Source of the DNA: Anniella stebbinsi
Taxonomy: Eukaryota; Chordata; Lepidosauria; Squamata; Anniellidae
Length of the DNA stretch: 64,000 nucleotides
Reading direction: 5' to 3'
Assembly: GCA_029215795.1 (NCBI GenBank)
Contig: JARDYH010000005.1
Coordinates: 8,712,001-8,776,000 of the forward strand
Part shown: piece after piece, positions 25,056 through 37,257 of the stretch
Layout of the letters: every line of letters begins with the position of its first letter
Position numbering within the stretch: position 1 is the first letter of the stretch
Notes under the pieces: generated by a model
Database searches by the model: none
Told to the model about the DNA's origin: nothing
Seen by the model: only the letters and a program-made list of their open reading frames with translations
Translations under genes and position numbers: made by a program

Positions 25056-25545
25056 AGAAGAAAGGCCCTGATGGATCAGACTAAGGCTCCATCTAATCCA
25101 GCGCTCTGCCCACACAGTGGCCAACCAGCTGCTCACAAGAAACCCACAAGCAGGACATGAGTTCAACAGCACCCTCCCGCCCATGTTCTCCAGCAACTGG
25201 TGAACATAGGCAGTGGTAGTATATAAGCATCAGGACTAGTAGCCATGGATAGCCTTCTCCTCCAGGAATTTGTCTAAATTCCTTTTAAAGCCATCCAAAT
25301 TGGTGGCCATCACTGCATCTTCATCTTGTGGTAGTGAATCCCATAGTTTAACTACGTGCTGTGTGAAGAAGTACTTCTTTCCATCTATCCTAAATCACCC
25401 ACTAATCAGCTTCATGGGATGACCATGGGTTCTAGTATTATGAGAGACAGAAATGTCTCCCTATCCCCTTTCTCCACAGCATGCACAATTTTGTACACCC
25501 CTATCATGTCTCCCCTTCCTTGCCTTTACAACTCCTAGCAGTGTA
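25056..25545 (-). mobile_element. CR1-type LINE 3' end
   Basis: It runs in minus orientation. The plus-strand GGCCCTGATGGATCAGACTA opens it, then AGCCTTCTCCTCCAGGAATT and CCATCCAAATTGGTGGCCAT. CATAGTTTAACTACGTGCTG and ATCATGTCTCCCCTT follow. It is the longest copy of this 3' region here (about 490 bp). No intact coding sequence. Confidence 0.7.
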
Positions 25546-26725
25546 GTTATCTCCTATAATGAGTGTGTGCATTACTTATACCAGAGGGTAAGTTATTAGC
25601 AGCAGTTATAAGTAGGGCAGGATTTTTATAACTTCAATTAGCCTGGCTTTCTTTGTTTGTTTTTATTAAATGAATGTATATATTGCAAGATTCCAGCTTG
25701 GAAGAGTGGGGGGAATGTCGTCTGAAGTATGAAATCTTACCATTGAACAAACTGTCTTACTATTATGTGTGAAAGGGTTAGTCCCAGGTGTAATAAACCA
25801 TTGTCTAGGCTGTACCACTTCTCAGTTCACTCAGGGCCATGGTCAGGCCCAAGTGCTTTGCATGGGATGAGAATGCACCCAATAAAAGAGTCATCCAGTC
25901 TCAGGGATATATCTGAAGTGTCTGGAATTTTAGACTCTTTCTCAGGGTCTCCAAGGGAATAAATAAAATCTGAGCGTGAAAAACAAAAACCAAAGGATTT
26001 GGTTTGGCTTCAAAGCTTTTGCTATTAGCTCTACTTCAATGTCCATCTGGCACCACCCTGACCTGCCTGGTGCCATCCTTTGCCCCAAGCTCCGCTCCCT
26101 GATCTGCCAATCCCCACTCTTTTGCTCCCAGGCTCCACCCCCTGAATTTTAGGTCTGAGGTCCAGGAAACCTGGTAGCCCCCAAAGTCCTCTGCCATGCA
26201 CAGGGATTACATGACAAGACAGGAAGATGGTTCCTTGGAAAACAAAACAACCTAGAAAAAGTTCCCTGAAGGCAGAACGTCTGAAAGGCGCTGCCAGAGA
26301 GGAACTGGAATCTGTAACTGATAGTCAGTTACAGTCACCCATCTTATAAGGCTGTTGTAAAGATTAGAGAAATGATATAGATAAAGTACTTTGAATGCTC
26401 TGACCACTATATAGACGCAAAATATTATTATTGTGTAGATGATGCACTTATACAGGGACTGTTTTGTTACACATGTGGACAGTAATGGTGGAAACGTCAG
26501 TCCATCATATTCTCACGGAAGCCTGTGGGGAACATTTTTGGTAGTGAATAGCTTTCCTTAGCTGTGACCTGTAATTCCTTGTGTGGAGTAGACTACATTG
26601 GATCTCTTTGTAAACTATTCTCTTCTCCTTGAGAGCTTTATTTTTATCTTGTCCTTAAATAAAATTAAAAAGAGCATGTGCCTAATGCGATTTTCCATGT
26701 ATTTTCTTATCCACTAGGCTACATA

Positions 26726-27065
26726 TAAGGAGAGCCCGGCTGGATCAGACCAACGGTCCATCTAGTCCACCACTCCGTTCACACAGTGGCCAACCAGTTG
26801 TCGACCAGGAACCTACAAGCAGGACACAGGTGCAACAGCACCCTCCTGCCCATGTTCCCCAACAACTAGTGTATATAGGCTTACTGCTTCTGATACTGGA
26901 GGTAGCGTACAGCCATCGGGTCTAGCAGCCATTGATAGCCTTCTCCTCCGAGAATTTATCCAACCCCCTTTTAAAGCCATCCAAATTGGAAGCCATCACT
27001 ACATCTTGTGGTGGTAAATTCCATAGTTTAACTGCGTTGTGTGAAGAAGTACACCATTTCTCAAC
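26726..27065 (-). mobile_element. CR1-type LINE 3' end
   Basis: It starts AAGGAGAGCCCGGCTGGATC on the plus strand, continues with AGCCATTGATAGCCTTCTCC, and ends near TTGTGTGAAGAAGTACACCA. It is homologous to 25056-25545 in the same orientation and 5'-truncated. Confidence 0.7.
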
Positions 27066-27209
27066 TGATGTATTCAAGACGAAAAGGGAGTTTCTGGAAC
27101 CCAAGCCTGCCTGGAAGCCCTCTCTCTCTCTCAAGCCCAATGTCAGAGGCCCACTCTTGTTACCAAGAGGTGAGGGGAATATCTTCCATACATGTGCCTG
27201 TTCTGTTGT

Positions 27210-27238
27210 TGTTGTTGTTATTATTATTATTATTATTC
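27210..27238 (+). repeat. (GTT)n(ATT)n microsatellite
   Basis: A GTT run passes directly into an ATT run in non-coding sequence. Confidence 0.85.
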
Positions 27239-28492
27239 CTATGAGCCCTGGCACCGTAAACAGATCACTGGTAAGCCTTTACACAATCTAAAACCCCGTG
27301 TACGACTTAAAAGCACTGGCACCTCATCTTACAGAAATCCTACTCTTTCTCTGCCATACAGCTTTAGTCTCAGACTTTTGCACACACAGAGACAATTCTG
27401 GGAATGGATCCAAAAGTTAAAATAAGAGGCCCAAGTCACAGACAACCCACACCTCATTTCCAGCCTTTAAACAGCTCCTCCCCTTCAAACTGGGGCCAGA
27501 TTTTAAGCAATGCGCCAAAGGGAGAAAGGCCTGCAGCCTGTTCTTCTTTCTCCTCCTCCCTTATAAACAAATCAATTCTCTCCTAACCCGACTGGAAGCC
27601 ACTCTCCCTGGGAGGGGCACCGGCCCGCTTTTCCAAGCATCATTAAGTCCCCCGAAGGACCTGTGGCTCTCACTGCTGGGTGTAAATAAATCACGAAAAA
27701 TAACTGCTGAACCATCTTCTCCCCTAACAGCTTGGGAAGCGACTGCATGAAAGAATGTTTGCTGTGTTAGAGGTTTTCTTCTTCCCCCACTATGTCCGCT
27801 TCTGTTCCAGCCGGGGTCCCTCCTTGTCTGATTCCCCAGGAGAATGCAAAAGCCCTCTTTGGAGACTGAAATCCCAGTTTTAAAAATGGTAACAATGGGT
27901 AATAATTATACTGCGTTCAATGCTTTTGTATATGACTGTACATCTTAGTTTCGTTTCGTTCACCACCTTGTGCGCCAATTTGCAGAAAGCCCATGTACAA
28001 ATTCTACAAGTCCTATGCACGTTTATTTTGAAAGTGTGTGGATCTGGATGGATATCCCTTTGCCACTGATTCATATTATATTTTGATATTTAAAAGGCCT
28101 GTGGCCTCCTCCAGATAGAATGCCTACAATAATCTTTCTTCAGCCACCAGTAAGATCTTGTCCACTTGGTGCAACCGCCACTTAAATTATAACAGGCACT
28201 ATAGTCCTTGTGCGCTTGAACGGAACTTCCAGCATCCTATGAGCCTTTCAAAAGTGAGACTAGAAACTCCTGGCTTTAAGTCAAACTCAAGTTAGGTCAT
28301 ATATGTCTTTTAGTGTATCTAATATAATGTGAATATATGGCAAAGAGGCATAAATAGAGATCCACATTTCTCGTCCACTCCATTTACTGAGGCTTGCTCT
28401 CGAATCATGTGTAGGCTGGATTCCAACCTTTTAAATAATTAAGCAAACCAAAAAACACACTCAACACTCCTATGAAGCCATGTAACAGCCTC

Positions 28493-28618
28493 CCGCAACC
28501 TGGTGCCTTCCAAATGCTTTGGGCACTAATCCAATCAGCCTCAGCCAGCACAGCCAATGGGCAGGAATGCTGGGAATTGTAGTTCAAAACATGTGGAGGG
28601 CACTGGGTTGGGAACTCT
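28493..28618. repeat. Palindromic repeat, CTACAACTCCCATCA family
   Basis: GCAACCTGGTGCCTTCCAAA at the left is mirrored by GTGGAGGGCACTGGGTTGGG at the right, with GGGCAGGAATGCTGGGAATT inside. Confidence 0.6.
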
Positions 28619-28756
28619 GCTATATAAGAATCATTTATCCAGTGCTTAGATGCTATCATATTCTGCTTTAGCGCTCATACATGTTCCAACCTAGAGCACT
28701 GCCTATTTCTTTAAGGGCCCTTGAAGTAGATCAGCCCTGTAATGCCAGGGCTGGGT

Positions 28757-28880
28757 GCATACCTGGGCGTAAGTCCTATTGAACTCAATGGAGCTTGCTT
28801 CTCAGTAAACATGCTCTGGCCGAAATCCAACACGTGCTTAATTACTTGGGAGTAAGTACCACCGAATTAAGTGGGCCCTT
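28757..28880. repeat. Short palindromic repeats (AGTAAGTCC family)
   Basis: GGGCGTAAGTCCTATTGAAC then TCAATGGAGCTTGCTTCTCA, and a second partial unit TTGGGAGTAAGTACCACCGA. Same dispersed family as at 3710. Confidence 0.5.
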
Positions 28881-31539
28881 GTTTCCAGGTAAACATAGGA
28901 AGGAGGACAGTCCTGTAAAAGAAACAGGAACCATCTCGAGGGGTTCTGGGAAAGGGTGGAGCCGTCCGTAGAGGGACAGCTAGTTTTATGAAGATGCATG
29001 AAGCGGCTGTTTGCTGGAGAGACAGCTGGGGAAACAGCTGCTGAGCAAGCTCCCTAGAGTGTGCAAGATTGCTTTCATGTGGAGAACTGCAGCACAGGGT
29101 GAAATGACCCATAACGCAACCTGACACTCGTGCGCCAACGGAGTCCTCAATGTGCAGCAATGTGCAGTCTGTGTTTGCGAGTGTTTGTGACAAGCGGCAA
29201 TAAGTGTGTTGTGCTCTAGGGAACTGTATGTGAAGTGTTATCTGACCACATCTCCACAGTCATTGTAGGCATGATAGCTCCCTAAGAGCCAAGCAGAAAA
29301 GTCCTTAGACGCCATTAAAATCCTCCCAACGAAAAGTCCGGTTCACACAAATGTGTACACTTAATTCCTCAACGCTGGCCTGTATCTGACTGAATGAACA
29401 GGCACCAGGAACAAGAATTGCCTTTAAGGCGATTACAAGGCAATGTACTGTCTCTTTCTGTGGGTCTGATCCGTGTCAGCTCAGACATGCAAATTACCCC
29501 TTGATGCTGCAGTCATCAGGGGTAAACATCTATGTGTGAACTGACCCCTAGGTCTGCCTTCAGTTAGACCTCTAGCAAAATAAGAGGCCAAAACTTATGA
29601 ATGAAGCAATATAATGATATAGACCCTTCACAATCAATCAATTTCTGTTTTCTTCCTCCTTACCCTGGGAAAATGAAGAGGCACTGAGCTTTTTGTAATA
29701 ACTGGGGAAGTGAGGGGAGGGAATACAGCGCACATTCTGTAAAGACCTCTTGGCCTGACAATGGGCACTGAAGCCTCTACCTGAATTCCACAGAAACCTG
29801 GTGGCACCATACCAGAAGGTTGTTTGGATAAAGACAGGGGCCGGGTCTACCACTAACACAGCATATGCAAATACCTGGAGCAGCAGTATTCAAGTGGCAT
29901 CTACCATTCCAGCAGCAGCAGCACACAATGCCAGCTTCTCACACTCCTACTGGCAGGCTTGAATCCCTTCATGAACTCAAGAGTGCCCTCCGGATGCCTC
30001 GCTAATGATGCAGCAAGTTTCTGGGATGTGATCTCAGCATGGCCCCCTAGGGCCAAACTAGACTAGATTACACTAAAATGTGTGGCTGCCATCCCTCCCA
30101 AAAAAGAAGAGAAGGTCACCCCACCTTCAGTTCCCACTTGCGGCTCTGTAATCACTGCATGTCCAAAATGAACTTGTTTCTCCTCCACCCCTAACCCAAG
30201 TCACTGGTGGTGAAGAGATGCAGAATACGATGCGGTGAAGAGATGGTAAAATTTCTCCACTTCCGCACCTTGGGTAGCTTCTTTAGAGTTCCGACTGGTA
30301 CTGACTGAAACCCACAGCGGATTCACCACCCCACTGACATTGTAACCACCAGCCTCCACTATAGATGTTACATAGGAGGAAGAGGGGAGCCCTGGACCTG
30401 TAATTGCCCCTTTCTGCACTAGCCACAAATTTGGTGCTTAGCCTCATTTGGCCCTAGAATTGGCAACCCTTCCATGCAGATTTAAAACTGCTCCCTACCT
30501 AACACCGAGTATGGACAAAAATATGCCTGCCTGGCCACATGGTAACCTCCAACACCAAGTTCAGAGAAACAGTCGCTATGGGAAAATCCAGGTCCTAACC
30601 ATGCTGTGATGAGGAAGTATGCGAGCCAGGATATCGCCTCCAGCATCCTGCCTGGAAGCCTATCTGGTTTTTAATGCCGTTGAATCATCTACCTGCTTTG
30701 CAATGCTTCCTTCTCTCCTGGAAGGGAGCGAAGAAAGAGGACAGGGGAACTGGGTAGGCGAGGGAAACAACAAAAGCCCGCTGAAAATGTTCACTTTATG
30801 CCACCACTCAAGAACCTCTCTGTGGTTGGGAGAAGGAGTTAACTGGAGATTCTACAGAGCACAGCAAGTCCACACAGCTGCAGCATCAACCCGATCCGTT
30901 GGCTCCTTGTCTTAGATCTTGCTTTGGTCCCCCAGAAAACCTCAATCCAGCCTTAGAACATTCCCCACTTCTTCTGCCTCTCACAAGGCGGACGTTGGGG
31001 CCAGTAGTTCTGCAACTCATCAGGATTACGTAATGGGAACACACTCCCCTGAACTATCTGATGAGCCACGCACACAATCTGGGAAGGTCCTGGGGCAGGT
31101 TAGTTATTGCTTCCTCCTCCCTCCTTACAATCCATAGCAGGAGAGACAGATGAACCTTGGAGCTGACAGTTTGCTTCTCTGAAACACCTGTGCATAAGAA
31201 GCTAACCAGATACACTTTACCCTGCACATCAAGTTTCCTGAGTTCCCAAAGACAAGGCATGCAGCTGCCTCTGGGGTGGAGCGCAACAGTGTTTGATGCT
31301 TGGCACTGGAGCTCATGAAATAAACTCCAGAGAAGCTTTGAACAGCCACATGTTTTATCACATGCAGCAAACTACATTGGACCAAGGGAAGGGAATGTCC
31401 TCCTCCAGATGACTGGGATATGACCCTCCTCTGGAGTTGACAGATTACTGGGTATTGGAACATACCTCATTCTCTTTAAAGCTCCAGGAAGGAACTAGGA
31501 TGTAATAACAATGCTTAGCATCCATATGCTGCTTTTTTG

Positions 31540-31601
31540 AGTTATCAAAGCATTTGCACACGTTCCTTTGCTAATCCTTAAAACAACCTTGTAAAGTAGG
31601 C

Positions 31602-31635
<34 letters not shown>

Positions 31636-31725
31636 GCAGAAGGAGGGCTGAAAGGTGGAGATTTGCTTAAGACACTTAATGAGTTCGTGGCTGAAGTGAG
31701 ATCTGAACACAGGGAATTCTAGTGG
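31540..31725 (-). mobile_element. MIR-like SINE with internal (ATT)n
   Basis: AAAACAACCTTGTAAAGTAG then GCCATTATTATT, later GAGATTTGCTTAAGACACTT and GTGAGATCTGAACACAGG, is the order found in antisense MIR (CORE-SINE) copies. An (ATT)n expansion lies at about 31603-31635. Confidence 0.65.
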
Positions 31726-31780
31726 TTAGAGCTTAGGACAGGGGCTGGATGGAGTGGCCCTGGGTTCAAGAGAAGCAGAA
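31715..31780 (+). mobile_element. SINE head fragment
   Basis: TCTAGTGGTTAGAGCTTAGG then CCTGGGTTCAAG resembles the Pol III box A and box B head of the tRNA-derived SINEs in this window. It has no body or tail. Confidence 0.4.
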
Positions 31781-33696
31781 AGGGGAGCAGTGTCCCTTAG
31801 TGAGGGGCTGCCTTTCGCCACTTCTGCCTTTTCTGCCAGCAGGGAGGAGAGGATCAGTTCCCAACTCGCCGCTTTGCCACTCCAGGCTCTAAAAAAACGC
31901 CTCCCCAATGTCGGTAGCGAGTGGGCGGGAATGGCAAGACAAATTTGTGCTGGTTTTAAGTCATTTGCAGCATCAAACCACTTTGCTAATTTCTAACCAG
32001 AAGAAGGAGGCGGCGATGAGGAGAAAGAGAGAGAGAGGGAAAGAACACACGGCTGGATTCGTCAATCCCTACCCCACACAGCCTCCCCTGCTGCCATTCA
32101 CGAAGCAGATTCCCCCAAGTTGGCAGGGTTAAGGGCGGCAATCGCAGCCGTCTGCCAGAACTCAGGGCCATCGCATATCTACCTCCCAGGTGCAGGAGCT
32201 CAAACGAACATCCCACAATTCCCCCAGCTGGAAGCGCTCCGTTCTGGAGCAGGGGCCTCTATGGCCCTAGATAAGACACCTCGAAGCAGCCCTCCCCAAC
32301 ATGGTACCCCCTGGATGTGTTCCACTACAGCTCCCATCATCCACAACTAGCCTGCCTGTTCTAGAAGATGATGTGAGCCAAGAGCAAGAAAGGAACACGA
32401 GTCTTGCTCTTCTTCCAGAGTTGGGTACGGAGCCCATGGTTCCTGGTTCCTACACTCCTCACTCCCCTAACCTACCAGATCCTGTTCCTACCTGCACCAT
32501 AAATGAGCAGGGCCCACTCCCCCACCCCCGCCCCCCTGCCATATTCTTTTCCCATCTCTAAACTCAGTCCTCGGTACATGCAACTCATTTCACGCCCACC
32601 CATGCACAGCTACACCCTTGTGCCTCAGTTCAGTACCTCCCTCCTCTCTCATCATAGCAATGGTACGCTCTGTGGCAACACCCCTCCCCTCTGGATGTGA
32701 CCCTGGAGTCACGGTTCAGGCAGACCTTGTGGGGAGCAGTGAGCTGGATCCAGCCCCTGTCCTTACCAGTAGCTCCTTCCAGAGACCTATCCCATCAGAG
32801 GAAAATATGCAGAAAGCCTGTCCTGAGGCCCTAGGAATTGCTGGGGAGAGAGGGGACATTTATACACATGTCTTCCCTATGTACAGACACATATGTACAT
32901 ATGTGAAGCGAAAGGCCCTATCTAACACACACACCCATTCAAAATAGCCAGAGGAATATGTGAGCAGGGTGCAAGAGGATTACAGACAGGCTATTGGGGC
33001 TGGAGCCGATAGGATTGCCTCCTTCCCAGAGGCTGCTGTCTTCCTTGCACAGGGCAGGGATCGGAAGAGAAAAATCCAACTTAGGGCTGAAGGATTGCAA
33101 AACACGGTCGGGGGTATTTATACACCTTCATTTAAGGACGCCCTTAGCTCTCAATCAATGCTTGCAATGGTGGAGTCCTGAAATATGTGAAGGGAATCAT
33201 TTTTAAGAGCGCCGATGAGGAAGAATCGAGAGGTTTTTTTGCTTTCATTTGTTTTAAAAAGAAGATATGAATTTCGTATTTACTAAAAAATGAAATCCAA
33301 AGTGGGGAGGGGAGAGAGGAGAGCCATTTGGGATATTGCAGGCGAGAAAAGTGAGAGACTGGCAAGGGAGACGGCTTCCAGTGATCCATTGCAGAGAGAC
33401 AATCTCTCTCCCTCTCTCTCTGCAGAGCAACTAGGCAGCAAGTCCCTGACAGGACAGCAGAGCGAAAAGGATCCAGGGTGACAGGCCTGAAGCATGTGTA
33501 GTGGCACAGAGCAGTATTCCTCTACAGAAGGATATATTCCAGAATAAGAGAAAGCAGGGAAGGAACAAAGCTGACTGAAAGTGAGGCTGAACTTTGAAAA
33601 GGCCACGAAGGGGAAGACATTCAGGGGCAGCCGGTTGCATGGTGAGAGTGTGCTCATGGGTGCCCAGGGCTGGCCCGTGTAGCCGCCTGCAATGGC

Positions 33697-33718
33697 GGGG
33701 GGGGGGGGGGGAGGGGGG
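33697..33718 (+). repeat. G-run (15 G, A, 6 G)
   Basis: Fifteen G then A then six G. It lies about 480 bp downstream of the IQSEC2 exon 1 donor, so the pre-mRNA carries a C run. Potential G-quadruplex on the plus strand. Confidence 0.85.
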
Positions 33719-34190
33719 TTCCAGGCAGGGTCGAATGCAGGCGTCTAGTGGCTCATGGGGATGAATGAAGGCTAACTAGGAGGATGGGGCAAAAAGACAC
33801 TGTCAACCCAGTCATCCATTAGGGGTGCAGAGTTGCTGCTGCCTGGAATTGTTGCAATTGCAACAAGATTCCAAGGCCCGGATCGAAGGCACCAGAGCGG
33901 CACAGAGAGTTGTCAGGAGGGCAGGCCCACAACATCTTGATGCCCCCACCCGCAACTACACCACGCAATCCTCAACAGGGTTCTCCAGACACTCTCTCCA
34001 TGCTGTAAAGGATGCTAGGCAGGAGGACTGTCTGCTGGCACACTGCTTGGCTGGCATCCATAATCTATATTATTGCCTCAACCCCAAGGGAGTGCATGGG
34101 TTACTTGTGGCTTACACCCTACTGGAGGGAGGGAGGGTAGGGACACTGGACTGGGGGCAGCAGGGGCCCGGCCGTAAACCAGCTCCTTAC

Positions 34191-34933
34191 TTTCTCTGCA
34201 GAGTAGTTGCCGGGCTGGTACTGGCGCTGGTGCTGTGTCCACCTCCTGCTCCAGGGCTGGAGCTCCGCGACGCCCCACGGCTCAGCTGCCCCCTCTCCCT
34301 TTCCCGGGGTGGCCGAGGGTACTCGTGTTCCTTCTCCCGAGTCTGATGGCACTGCGGGGGTCGGTCCCGATGCAGCTGGCATGGCTCCCTGTAGTGGCTC
34401 TCCCGGTTCTGGTACTGCCCATCCCGGTTCCCATAGTGTGGTAGATCTCGCTCCTTGTCCCGGTTCTGATACTGGTTCTGCCCTTCCCGCTCTGCTCTGC
34501 TTTGGTATTGGCTCTCGCGGTCCGCTGCCCGGTTCTGGTACTGAGCGTCGCGGTCCGTTCGGTTCTCCCGGTTCTGGTACTGCCCATCCCGGTCCGGTCG
34601 GTTCTGGTATTGCCCTTCCCGGTTCTGGTACTGCCCATCTCGCTCCGTCCGGTTCTGATAGTGGCTGTCCCGCTCCTTGTGGTGGTACTGCCCGTCCCGG
34701 TCCCGATCCCGGTGCCGGTCGCGATCCCTCTCCCTGTCCCCGTCCCGCAGGTCCCGGTTCTCTTGGCTCAGTTGCTCCAGCTGCCCCTCCAGCTCCTCGA
34801 TTCGGCGCCGCTGGGTCTCCAGCAGCTTCTGCTGGCTCTCGATGATGTTGTTGAGCTCCAGCAGGTACTCCACGGCCCGGTTGGGGCTCTCGGAACCGGG
34901 CACCCCGGGGCCGCCCCCCGCTCCCCCGTCCAT
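34191..34933 (-). CDS. IQSEC2: IQSEC2 (BRAG1) exon 1, coding part, residues 1-247 plus two bases
   Basis: IQSEC2 is an ARF guanine nucleotide exchange factor of the postsynaptic density at excitatory synapses. This exon gives its N-terminal region only; the IQ, Sec7 and PH domains lie in exons left of the window. ATG at 34931-34933 begins MDGGAGG, then [20 protein letters not shown] and a coiled coil at residues about 19-63. An Arg/Asp-rich run follows at 61-80, then a YQNR-type repeat tract at about 91-180, then [20 protein letters not shown] and SPATTLQRK. The last two blocks are conserved in mammals. A GTAAGG donor follows the AA of the final Lys. The start was chosen by alignment to the mammalian N-terminus; the frame is open further upstream but has no better ATG. 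The repeat tract is the divergent part. Confidence 0.94.
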
Positions 34934-35750
34934 GGAGAGCGAGAGGAAGAGGGGCGCCCGGGCGCTTTGCGCTGCGCCCGGCGCCCGGCGCCTTCGGCTC
35001 CCGATTGCTGCCAAGGGCACCACCCCGCGCCAGCTACAGACCCGCCCCGCGGCCCGCGGCGGGCTGCAGGGCTACGGCCACCATCCTGCCTGCGGGAGCC
35101 CGAGGGGGAGCAGCAAGAGGAGGAGGAGGAGGAGGAGGAGGAGCCGCTCGGGCTGCCGCTGCCGCTGCTCCCGCCGCCGCCGCCGCCTGCTCCAGCCCCG
35201 AGCGAGCCCGCCTGCTCCTCCCGCCGCCGCCGCTGCAGAGGCACTGCGCACTGCGAGCGCGCCGCCCGGCGAGCCCCGGGCGAGCTTCAGCCCTGCGGGA
35301 GGGGGCAGGAGAACGTCGAGGGGAGCCCGAGGCCTGGGCAACTGCGGGCGGATCCGCCTCGAGCCCGCCCTGGCGGCGGGGCAACCGCTCCGCCTCGGCC
35401 CAAGTTTGGGGAAGGAGGCGGCGTCCGCCAGGGGAGTTGTGGCGGCGGCGGCGGCGCGCCAAAACTAGGCAAGCGGTGCCGAAGGGGGTGAGGGGCTGGG
35501 TGCGGGGGAAGGACGGAGCCTGGCTGCCCGCCTCCCGCGCTGCTGAGGGAAGGGGACGGGGGTCGCTCGGATCACGTGGCTGGGAAGGACGGGGCGTCAG
35601 AAGTGGCCTGGGGGGTGAGGGGGTCACCCCTGATTCGGGTGTGGCGCTCGCTGGACGGCTTTGGCCCGCAAGCCAAGTTTTCCCAGGTCTGTTATTCCAC
35701 ACGTTACGTGATAGTCTGAATCCCGCTCCCTCCCGCCGTCGTCCCCCCCC
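34934..35750 (-). promoter_or_regulatory. IQSEC2: CpG island, IQSEC2 promoter and 5' UTR
   Basis: The sequence upstream of the IQSEC2 start is extremely GC- and CpG-rich, with GGAGGA and CCGCCG runs at about 35110-35240. It is flanked on both sides by AT-richer DNA. No TATA box stands out, as expected for a CpG-island promoter. The long open frames on both strands here come from high GC and few stop codons, not from genes. The transcription start cannot be placed. Confidence 0.8.
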
Positions 35751-35875
35751 CCCCAGTGTGCAATCAACAGGAAGCTATAGCCCATCCCAGCTCCTTGTAT
35801 GATGAACGCGCCTGTGGGGCTTGCAAACGGGTTTGTTGCACTTGGGTTTTTACGTTATTAGGCGGTTTAACGCTA

Positions 35876-36188
35876 GGCTGACCCTATGGAAAGGAGGACC
35901 GGGCTCCTGTATCTTTTAACAGTTAGAAAAGGGAATTTCAGCAGGTGTCCTTGGTATGCCTGCAGCACCTGGTGAAATTTCCTCATCATCATCACAAAGT
36001 TAAAGCTGCAGGAGCCCTGCCTTCTTTTGTACATGGTCAAGAGGACAGGGCTCCTGCAGCTTCAACTGTTGTGATGAAGAGGGAATTTCACCAGGTTCTG
36101 TATGCATACAAAGGACACCTGCTGAAATGCCCTGTCCTTTGCAACTTAAAGATACAGGAGCCCTGTCCTGCTTTTCATATGGTCATCC
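35876..36188. mobile_element. Palindromic dimeric MITE, TA-flanked
   Basis: It opens GGCTGACCCTATGGAAAGGA and closes TTTCATATGGTCATCC, with TA on both sides. Inside, the CTTTAACAGTT / AACTGTT and GGGAATTTCA / TGAAATTCCC words occur as nested inverted repeats. Each half is itself a palindrome. 313 bp, no coding sequence. Confidence 0.8.
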
Positions 36189-36314
36189 TAGCCAGGTTTA
36201 TGTCTCCAAATCAAAGCCCAACTCCAGCAAAGTTTGACTAAGCTCCGTTGAAGCAAATGGAACACATTAGTCCTGATGTAACTGAAGCCCCACTGTTTTC
36301 ATTGGGACTTCAGC

Positions 36315-36400
36315 TGCAGTCCAGTACCCACTTACCTGGGAGTAAGTCACATTGAATTCAATGGGTTTTACTTCAGAGTAGACATGTATGGATTGGACTG
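36315..36400. repeat. Short palindromic repeat (AGTAAGTCC family)
   Basis: CTGGGAGTAAGTCACATTGA then ATTCAATGGGTTTTACTTCA and GAGTAGACATGTATGGATTG. A clear member of the family noted at 3710. Confidence 0.6.
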
Positions 36401-36478
36401 TTAGTCTCACAATTAACTTTAGCTGGATTGGGGCCATGATACGTGAAGTCATTCTCAGTCCCAATTTACATGTGTATA

Positions 36479-36789
36479 GGGTGACCAGATAAAATCCAGG
36501 TCAGGGCTCATGTAACTTTAACAGTTGTAGAGAAAAGGGAATTTCAGCCAGTGTCATTTGTATGCAGTTAGTTCCTGGTGAAATTCCCTCTTCAACACAA
36601 CAGTTAAAGTTGCAGGAGCCCTGCCTTTTGTATATGGTCACTAGTATAGTGCCTGCACCTTTAACTGTTGTGATGAAGAGGAAATATAACCAGGAACTAA
36701 TTGCATACAAATTACACTGGCTGAAATTCCCTTTTCTCTACAACTGTTAAAGTTACATGAGCCCTGACCTGGATTTTATCTGGTCACCC
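36479..36789. mobile_element. Palindromic dimeric MITE, TA-flanked
   Basis: It starts GGTGACCAGATAAAATCCAG and ends ATTTTATCTGGTCACCC, flanked by TA. The central spacer contains GTATATGGTCACTAGTATAG, a fused end of the first half. The two outer arms match almost base for base as reverse complements. Confidence 0.85.
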
Positions 36790-36941
36790 TAGGTGAGGGG
36801 CACCATTTGCTGCTCAGCCTCAGGCAGTAAAATGTCTTGGGCTGGTCCTGTGACATAAGTATGAAGAAGAGACGGCTGTCTGTAAACACAAAGTGGACAT
36901 GAAAATCAACCACATTAGACCATTTCATACATGCAACAGTA

Positions 36942-37257
36942 GGACGACCATATGAAAAGCAGGACAAGACTCCTGTATCTTTAAGAGTAGCCTAGAAAAG
37001 GGAATTTCAGCAGGTGTCATCTGTATGCATACAGAACCTGGTGAAATTCCCTCTTCATCACAACAGTTAAAGCTGCAAGAGCCCTGTCCTCTTGACCATG
37101 TACAAAAGAGGGCAGGGCTTCTGCAGCTTTAACTTTGTGATGAAGAGGGAATTTCACCAGGTGCTGCATGCATACAGATGACACCTGCTGAAACTCCCTT
37201 TTCTACACAACTGTTAAAAGATACAGGAGCCCTGTCCTCCTTTCCATATGGTCACCC
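36942..37257. mobile_element. Palindromic dimeric MITE, TA-flanked
   Basis: It starts GGACGACCATATGAAAAGCA and ends CTTTCCATATGGTCACCC with TA flanks. It belongs to the CATATG-ended subfamily, together with 35876 and 38498. Confidence 0.8.

Larger units (their letters stand above)
1..34190 (-). other. IQSEC2: Inferred IQSEC2 intron 1 (partial), non-coding, repeat-rich
   Basis: No later IQSEC2 exon (IQ, Sec7 or PH coding sequence) and no other gene was recognised left of the exon 1 donor. By gene order this stretch should be the 5' part of a very long first intron. Recognised repeats are listed separately. I see nothing I can name in about 1000-1620, 4750-5480, 6030-7760, 9250-10300, 10390-12240, 15010-16040, 16430-17300, 18700-22490, 22800-24070, 27300-28490, 28900-31530 and 32350-33690. 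An unrecognised alternative first exon cannot be excluded. Confidence 0.6.

Noticed and set aside
34207..35802. Long plus-strand frames (up to 329 residues) and extra minus-strand frames over the IQSEC2 first exon and CpG island
   Set aside because: They are antisense or shifted readings of GC-rich DNA. Only the IQSEC2 frame has conserved protein sequence and a proper donor.
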